55,353 nucleotides of DNA from JBCBTJ01 sp039818665 (GTDB taxonomy: Bacteria; Pseudomonadota; Alphaproteobacteria; Caulobacterales; Hyphomonadaceae), in assembly GCA_039818665.1 (NCBI GenBank), contig JBCBTJ010000018.1:1-55353 (forward strand), given 5' to 3'. The first letter of the stretch is position 1. The number at the start of each line of letters is the position of its first letter. The position numbers were made by a program, and so were the translations under genes. Below are positions 51,588-55,353 of this stretch, in pieces. The notes under the pieces were generated by a model. That model ran no database searches, had not been told where the DNA came from, and saw only the letters and a program-made list of their open reading frames with translations.

Positions 51588-52526
51588 CTAGCGCCGGCGC
51601 GCCCCGCCCGCAACGGCGAGAGGATGTGCGGTCTCCAAGAGCTCGGCGAGTTCGTCGGTCAGCACATGGGTGTAGATCTGCGTCGTCGAAATATCGGCGT
51701 GGCCGAGAAGGGTCTGAACGCTCCTGAGGTCTGCGCCGCCCTGCAACAGATGCGTCGCATAGGCGTGGCGCAGGGCGTGCGGGTGGACGCGTTTAGGGTC
51801 TAACCCCGCTTTGAGCGCGAGCGCTTCCAGCATCTGTCCGAGACGCCGGCGTGTGAGATGGCCGTCCTTGCCGCGCGACGGGAAGACGAAGCCCACCGCC
51901 CGGGCGCGGCCCGCGCCCTTTGGCAGAGTCTCTTCGCGCGCCGCCAACCACGCGCCTAGCGCGTCCAGCGCCAGCGCGCCCAGCGGGCACAACCTGTCTC
52001 GGCCGCCCTTCCCTCGGACAACGATGGCCTGGGTCTCCCAAACGCCGGACTTCTTCCGGCGCGGCAGCGCGCCCATCGGCAAGGCGCACAGCTCGCTGGC
52101 GCGCAGACCCGCGCCGTAGAGAAGCTCAACGAGGCAAACAAGCCGGACGTCCTCGCCGCAGGCTTCGATCAGACGCGCCATGTCGTCGCGGGACAGAACG
52201 TCGGGAACCTCGCGCCGGGGCGCCGGGCCGTCCAGCTGGGAGGTCGGGTCGTCGCGCCGGTCGCCTTCCTCGAACAAAAATCGGAAAAAGCGCTTCAGCG
52301 CCGACAGCCGGCGCGCTTGGGTCGCCGGCGCGAAACCGGCTTTGGCGAGGCTTTGCAGATACGCGGCGAGGCTTGCTCCATCGGCTTGGCAAAGACCACC
52401 GCCGAGAAATCCCGACGCGTCCGACAGGTCCCGCCGATAGGCGTCCAACGTATTCGTCGACGCCGCGCGTTCAGCGCTCAGCATTTCGAGAAAGGCGTCG
52501 ATGCGGCGGGCGTCTGGCGCGGGCAT
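51588..52526 (-). CDS. xerD: Tyrosine recombinase XerD
   Basis: 312 aa. The N-terminal SAM-like core-binding domain starts FLEMLSAERAASTNTLDAYR. The catalytic domain carries Arg142 (GAGLRASEL), Lys173 (VRGKGG), His250 and Arg253 (HPHALRHAYATHLL), His276 (LLGHADIS) and the nucleophile Tyr285 (TTQIYTHV). All active residues are present. With XerC it resolves chromosome dimers at dif during division. XerD rather than XerC is suggested by the N-terminal pattern; no dif site was found in the window. Confidence 0.92.
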   Translation of the reverse strand: MPAPDARRIDAFLEMLSAERAASTNTLDAYRRDLSDASGFLGGGLCQADGASLAAYLQSLAKAGFAPATQARRLSALKRFFRFLFEEGDRRDDPTSQLDGPAPRREVPDVLSRDDMARLIEACGEDVRLVCLVELLYGAGLRASELCALPMGALPRRKKSGVWETQAIVVRGKGGRDRLCPLGALALDALGAWLAAREETLPKGAGRARAVGFVFPSRGKDGHLTRRRLGQMLEALALKAGLDPKRVHPHALRHAYATHLLQGGADLRSVQTLLGHADISTTQIYTHVLTDELAELLETAHPLAVAGGARRR

Positions 52527-52602
52527 GGCCTGAGTGTGCCGCCCGGCCGGTTAAGGAGGGGTGTCGGCGACGCCCGAAGGCGCCGCCGACATTTGGAGGG
52601 GG

Positions 52603-53301
52603 CTACGGCAGATCGAAGAGCAATAGCTCCGCGTCCGTGTGCGCCACGAGATCGAGGCGCTTGCCGCCCGCAAACTCAAGCCCGTCGCCATTGCGCAACG
52701 TCTCGCCTAGGAGGCTGACCTGGCCTTTGACGACCTGCAGGAAGCCGTAGCGGCCAGCGCCCACCGCGGCTTCAAGGCTTTCGCCCTCCGCCGGCCGCGC
52801 GAGCGAGACCACGGTGTCTTGGTGGATCTTCACTTGGCCCTCGCCGCCCTCCGGCGTGACGATCGGCGTGAAGCCGCCGCGGCCGGCCTCATCCGGCAAC
52901 GCGCTTTGCTGGTAGCCGGGCGAGGCGCCGCGCACGTTGGGCTGGATCCAGATCTGGAAGAAATGGACCGGGTCCTCGCCAGAGGCGTTCATCTCCGAAT
53001 GGGTGATTCCGGTCCCCGCCGTCATCAGCTGCACGTCGCCGGGGCGGATCGTGCTCCCATTGCCGAGACTGTCCTTATGCGCCAGCGCGCCGGAGACGAC
53101 GTAGGTCAGGATCTCCATGTCGCGATGGCCGTGGGTCGGGAAGCCCGCGCCCGGGATCACATGGTCCTCATTGATGACCCGGAGCGCGCTGACGCCCATC
53201 CGGTTCGGGTCCATGAACCCGCCGAAGGAGAAAGTGTGGCGGCTGTCGAGCCAGCCGGTTTTGGACGCGCCGCGCGCGTCGCGATCGTGAATGCGTATCA
53301 T
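52603..53301 (-). CDS. Pirin-family protein (bicupin, YhhW-like)
   Basis: 232 aa. The pirin N-terminal cupin shows HTFSFGGFMDPNRMGVSALR, the metal-binding FPTHGHRDMEILTYVVSGAL and LMTAGTGITHSEMNAS (His-His-His-Glu), followed by the second cupin with VVKGQVSLLGETLRNGDGLE. Some relatives have quercetin 2,3-dioxygenase activity. GGAGACA precedes the ATG. It lies 24 bp downstream of an azoreductase, with a divergent LysR, a grouping often seen in responses to quinones or other electrophiles. Confidence 0.9.
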   Translation of the reverse strand: MIRIHDRDARGASKTGWLDSRHTFSFGGFMDPNRMGVSALRVINEDHVIPGAGFPTHGHRDMEILTYVVSGALAHKDSLGNGSTIRPGDVQLMTAGTGITHSEMNASGEDPVHFFQIWIQPNVRGASPGYQQSALPDEAGRGGFTPIVTPEGGEGQVKIHQDTVVSLARPAEGESLEAAVGAGRYGFLQVVKGQVSLLGETLRNGDGLEFAGGKRLDLVAHTDAELLLFDLP

Positions 53302-53325
53302 GTCCGTGTCTCCTCGATTTAGGGC

Positions 53326-53925
53326 CTAGGCGGCGAGCGCCGCGATTTGCGAGGCGGCCGCGTCGAGCTTGGCCTGCGCGTCAACGCCGAAGATCCCGTC
53401 GGCCGCAATGAACTCAACGTCGTGGATGCCGATAAAGCCCAGCGCGTGCCGGATGTAAGGCGTCGCGAAGTCGATCGGACCGCCCACAGGCGTCCCGCCG
53501 GAGGCGACGAGCACGATGGCTCGTTTGCCTTCAAGCAGGCCGGCCGGGCCGCTGTCAGTGTATTTGAACGTCACTCCGGCCCGCGCGACTTGGTCGATCC
53601 AAGCCTTCAGGCTTGCCGGCACGCCGAAATTGTACACTGGCAGGCCAAGCACGAGCCTGTCGGCCGGCTTCAACTCCGCGACGAAAGCGTCGGACAGCGC
53701 GAGCTGGGCGCGCTGTTCGTTGGTTCGCTGATCGGCCGGCGTGAAATTGGCCGTGATCCAAGCCTCGTCGACAAAGGGCACGCCCTCCGAGACATCGCGC
53801 CGCGTCACCGTCACCGGACCGATCGCGGCGAGCCGGTCAATCGTTTTGTCGGCCAGATCGCGCGTGATCGAGCCGGTCTTTCGGGCGCTGGCGTCGATGC
53901 GAAGGATTCGCGTAAGGTCCGTCAT
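53326..53925 (-). CDS. azoR: FMN-dependent NADH-azoreductase
   Basis: 199 aa flavodoxin-like protein. It has ILRIDASARKTGSITRDLAD (FMN phosphate binding), LPVYNFGVPASLKAWIDQVA (the characteristic MYNF/VYNFG block), VLVASGGTPVGGP and GFIGIHDVEFIAADG. It reduces quinones and azo compounds by two-electron transfer from NADH. GGAG lies seven bases upstream of the ATG. It is divergent from a LysR gene across 96 bp containing a 29-bp palindrome and is probably its main target, with the pirin gene next in line. Confidence 0.92.
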   Translation of the reverse strand: MTDLTRILRIDASARKTGSITRDLADKTIDRLAAIGPVTVTRRDVSEGVPFVDEAWITANFTPADQRTNEQRAQLALSDAFVAELKPADRLVLGLPVYNFGVPASLKAWIDQVARAGVTFKYTDSGPAGLLEGKRAIVLVASGGTPVGGPIDFATPYIRHALGFIGIHDVEFIAADGIFGVDAQAKLDAAASQIAALAA

Positions 53926-53986
53926 TGGGAACTCCTGTGCTGCGAGCCGGGAGATAGCGTGTTCCCAAAATTTGGATTAGACGCTG

Positions 53987-54024
53987 TTGCATGAACATAT
54001 TGTTCTGAATATCAGAACAATATG
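53987..54024 (+). promoter_or_regulatory. 29-bp palindromic operator overlapping the LysR start codon
   Basis: CATATTGTTCTGA (53996-54008), spacer ATA, TCAGAACAATATG (54012-54024): a perfect 13-bp-arm palindrome whose last three bases are the ATG start. A promoter TTGCAT (53987-53992), 17 bp, TATCAG (54010-54015) would start transcription at about the A of ATG. A second, overlapping repeat GAAC-N5-GTTC (53994-54006) lies in the left arm. Confidence 0.75.
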
Positions 54025-54927
54025 AGCCGCTATGAAGAGATCGAAGCCTTCGTCCGAACCGTGGAGGCGGGCTCATTCACCGCCGCTGCGGAGCAATTGC
54101 GCCTCGCCAAATCCGCAATCAGCCGCCGCGTCCAAGACCTTGAGCGCCGCCTCGGCGCGCAGTTGCTGATCCGGACCACTCGCCAACTGACGCTCACCGA
54201 TGACGGCGGCGCGCTGTTTGAGCGCGGCAAACGACTCTTGGAGGATTGGCGCGAGGCTGAAGATGCGATCGGCCAACGCGCTGAAACCCTCGCCGGCGCG
54301 ATCCGGCTGGCTGCGCCACTGTCGTTCGGCGTGAAGCATCTTGGGCCGGCCCTCATCGCCTTCCAAGAACAGCACCCGGCCATCCGCTTCGACGTCGACT
54401 TCAGCGACCGCCGCGTCGATCTGATCGCCGAGGGGATCGACCTCGCCGTCCGCATTGGCGTGCTGGAGGACTCAAGCCTCATCGCCCGAAAACTCGCCCC
54501 GATCAAAATGATCGCCGCCGCCAGCCCGGCTTATCTGAAGCGCTACGGCGTCCCGGCGACGCCGTCTGATTTGAAGCCGATGGGCGACCTTCGCTACGAT
54601 AATCGCCGCGCGGACGGCTGGACCTTCACCAGCCCTGAGGGATTGCGTGAAACCGTCAAGCTCGAACCGGTCATGATCGCGTCGAACGGCGACTTCCTCG
54701 CCGACGCCGCCATCGCCGGCGCGGGCGTCACGCTCCAACCCTCCTTCATTTTGTACGAGGCGCTGCGGGACGGCCGGCTGGTTCCGCTGCTGCCCGACCA
54801 CACGCTGCCCGAAGTCGGCCTCTATGCGCTCTATCCGCCGACGCGGCATTTATCCAAACGCATCAGAGCCTTGGTGGATCACCTCGCCGAACACTGCGGC
54901 GAAGCCCCCTATTGGGACGACTGGTGA
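54022..54927 (+). CDS. LysR-family transcriptional regulator of the azoR-pirin pair
   Basis: 301 aa. The HTH is AFVRTVEAGSFTAAAEQLRL and AKSAISRRVQDLERRLGAQL, with the CrgA-like wing LIRTTRQLTLTDDG and an effector domain beginning AGAIRLAAPLSFGVKHLGPA. The ATG is the last three bases of a perfect palindrome and has no Shine-Dalgarno, so the message is probably leaderless and autoregulated. No redox-active Cys is evident at the usual position; sensing of quinones is inferred from the divergent azoreductase and pirin genes only. Confidence 0.88.
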   Translation: MSRYEEIEAFVRTVEAGSFTAAAEQLRLAKSAISRRVQDLERRLGAQLLIRTTRQLTLTDDGGALFERGKRLLEDWREAEDAIGQRAETLAGAIRLAAPLSFGVKHLGPALIAFQEQHPAIRFDVDFSDRRVDLIAEGIDLAVRIGVLEDSSLIARKLAPIKMIAAASPAYLKRYGVPATPSDLKPMGDLRYDNRRADGWTFTSPEGLRETVKLEPVMIASNGDFLADAAIAGAGVTLQPSFILYEALRDGRLVPLLPDHTLPEVGLYALYPPTRHLSKRIRALVDHLAEHCGEAPYWDDW

Positions 54928-54940
54928 TCGAGCACGCGCT

Positions 54941-55353
54941 CTAAGGCGCGGCCTTCCAGTATCCGGTCGCTTCCAGAGCCAGAGCGCGGGCGGGATCGTT
55001 CTGGCCGAGTTCGCGCAGGGCCGCCGCCACCGCGCTGATATCGGTGACGGCAAGGTCCGACGGATCGCCCCGCGTCAAGGCGAGGATCCGCAAGATCGCT
55101 TCGCCTGCGGCGTCGGCCTGGGCGGCCGCCAGGATCGACATGACGGTCCAGGGCGACAAGCGATCGCCGACATCGCCCCGGTGCGCCGCCATGACCGCGC
55201 GCGCTTCGGCTGGCGGCGCGATCTCGAACACGGTCCAGAGCGAAAACAACTTCACTGCCGCCGCCTCGCGCGCTTGGCCGCGAGCGGTCTCGGCGATGCG
55301 CGCGCCGACTTCGGCGATCTCCGCCTCCGACCGGTCGAGGCCGGCGAGGATCG
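54941..55353 (-). CDS. C-terminal part of an unidentified helical protein (runs off the window)
   Basis: The frame is open from the right edge to the TAG at 54941, 136 codons plus a partial one. The visible part, RSEAEIAEVGARIAETARGQ onward to LRELGQNDPARALALEATGY, is Ala-rich and largely helical. A Val codon at 55255 could be a start but the frame continues upstream without a stop, so the gene almost certainly begins outside the window. No family is recognised. It converges on the LysR gene with a 13-bp gap. Confidence 0.55.
   Translation of the reverse strand, partial: ILAGLDRSEAEIAEVGARIAETARGQAREAAAVKLFSLWTVFEIAPPAEARAVMAAHRGDVGDRLSPWTVMSILAAAQADAAGEAILRILALTRGDPSDLAVTDISAVAAALRELGQNDPARALALEATGYWKAAP

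Overview
The window is GC-rich chromosomal DNA of an alphaproteobacterium, probably a Caulobacterales/Parvularculales-type genome. This rests on gene content and order (mutM, ubiE-ubiB-coaBC, dut, rpsT-dnaA-dnaN-recF-gyrB, tkt-gap-pgk-fba, DUF4164-zapA), not on any search. No insertion sequence, prophage, CRISPR array, rRNA or tRNA was seen; the window is mostly core chromosome with small accessory inserts.

Layout. 1-370: a 100-bp perfect inverted repeat at the extreme left edge cuts off an SH3-domain gene. 393-9112: a 2-hydroxyacid dehydrogenase, an ArsR/AHSA1 pair, a glutathione transferase, a metallo-hydrolase, two alpha/beta hydrolases, a MoeB-like enzyme, an epimerase and a Pif1-like helicase. 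9255-19078: two small PspB-like membrane proteins, dut, two LysR regulators each divergent from an oxidoreductase, and an overlapping amidohydrolase/methyltransferase/GST operon. 19188-25296: coaBC interrupted by an in-frame amber codon, then ubiB, ubiE, a vapBC toxin-antitoxin module and mutM. 25326-34242: two crotonases, rpsT, a 441-bp AT-richer gap, then dnaA, dnaN, recF and gyrB, which marks the replication-origin neighbourhood. 34256-41078: thiE and a glycolysis/pentose-phosphate cluster (fda, pgk, gap, tkt). 41175-46336: zapA cluster, creD, xth, a candidate small RNA, a LolA-like carrier, a GNAT enzyme and a SnoaL-like protein. 46405-49122: a probable periplasmic copper-handling group (YceI, PCuAC, a Met-rich outer-membrane protein, a small Cys protein). 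49176-55353: a TonB-domain lipoprotein, a CoA-ester lyase, xerD, a pirin/azoreductase pair with a divergent LysR, and the end of an unidentified gene.

Most notable signals: (i) the amber codon inside coaBC, normally an essential gene; (ii) a possible small RNA at about 44498-44355 (minus) made of three successive hairpins, each exposing a C-rich loop; (iii) three regulator genes (ArsR at 1514, VapB at 24336, LysR at 54022) whose start codons sit inside operator-like repeats, with promoters placed so that the mRNA would be leaderless; (iv) a pair of PspB-like genes sharing the same palindrome upstream; (v) long and short forms of a palindromic element, each supplying the stop codon of a minus-strand gene; (vi) vapBC only 12 bp upstream of ubiE.
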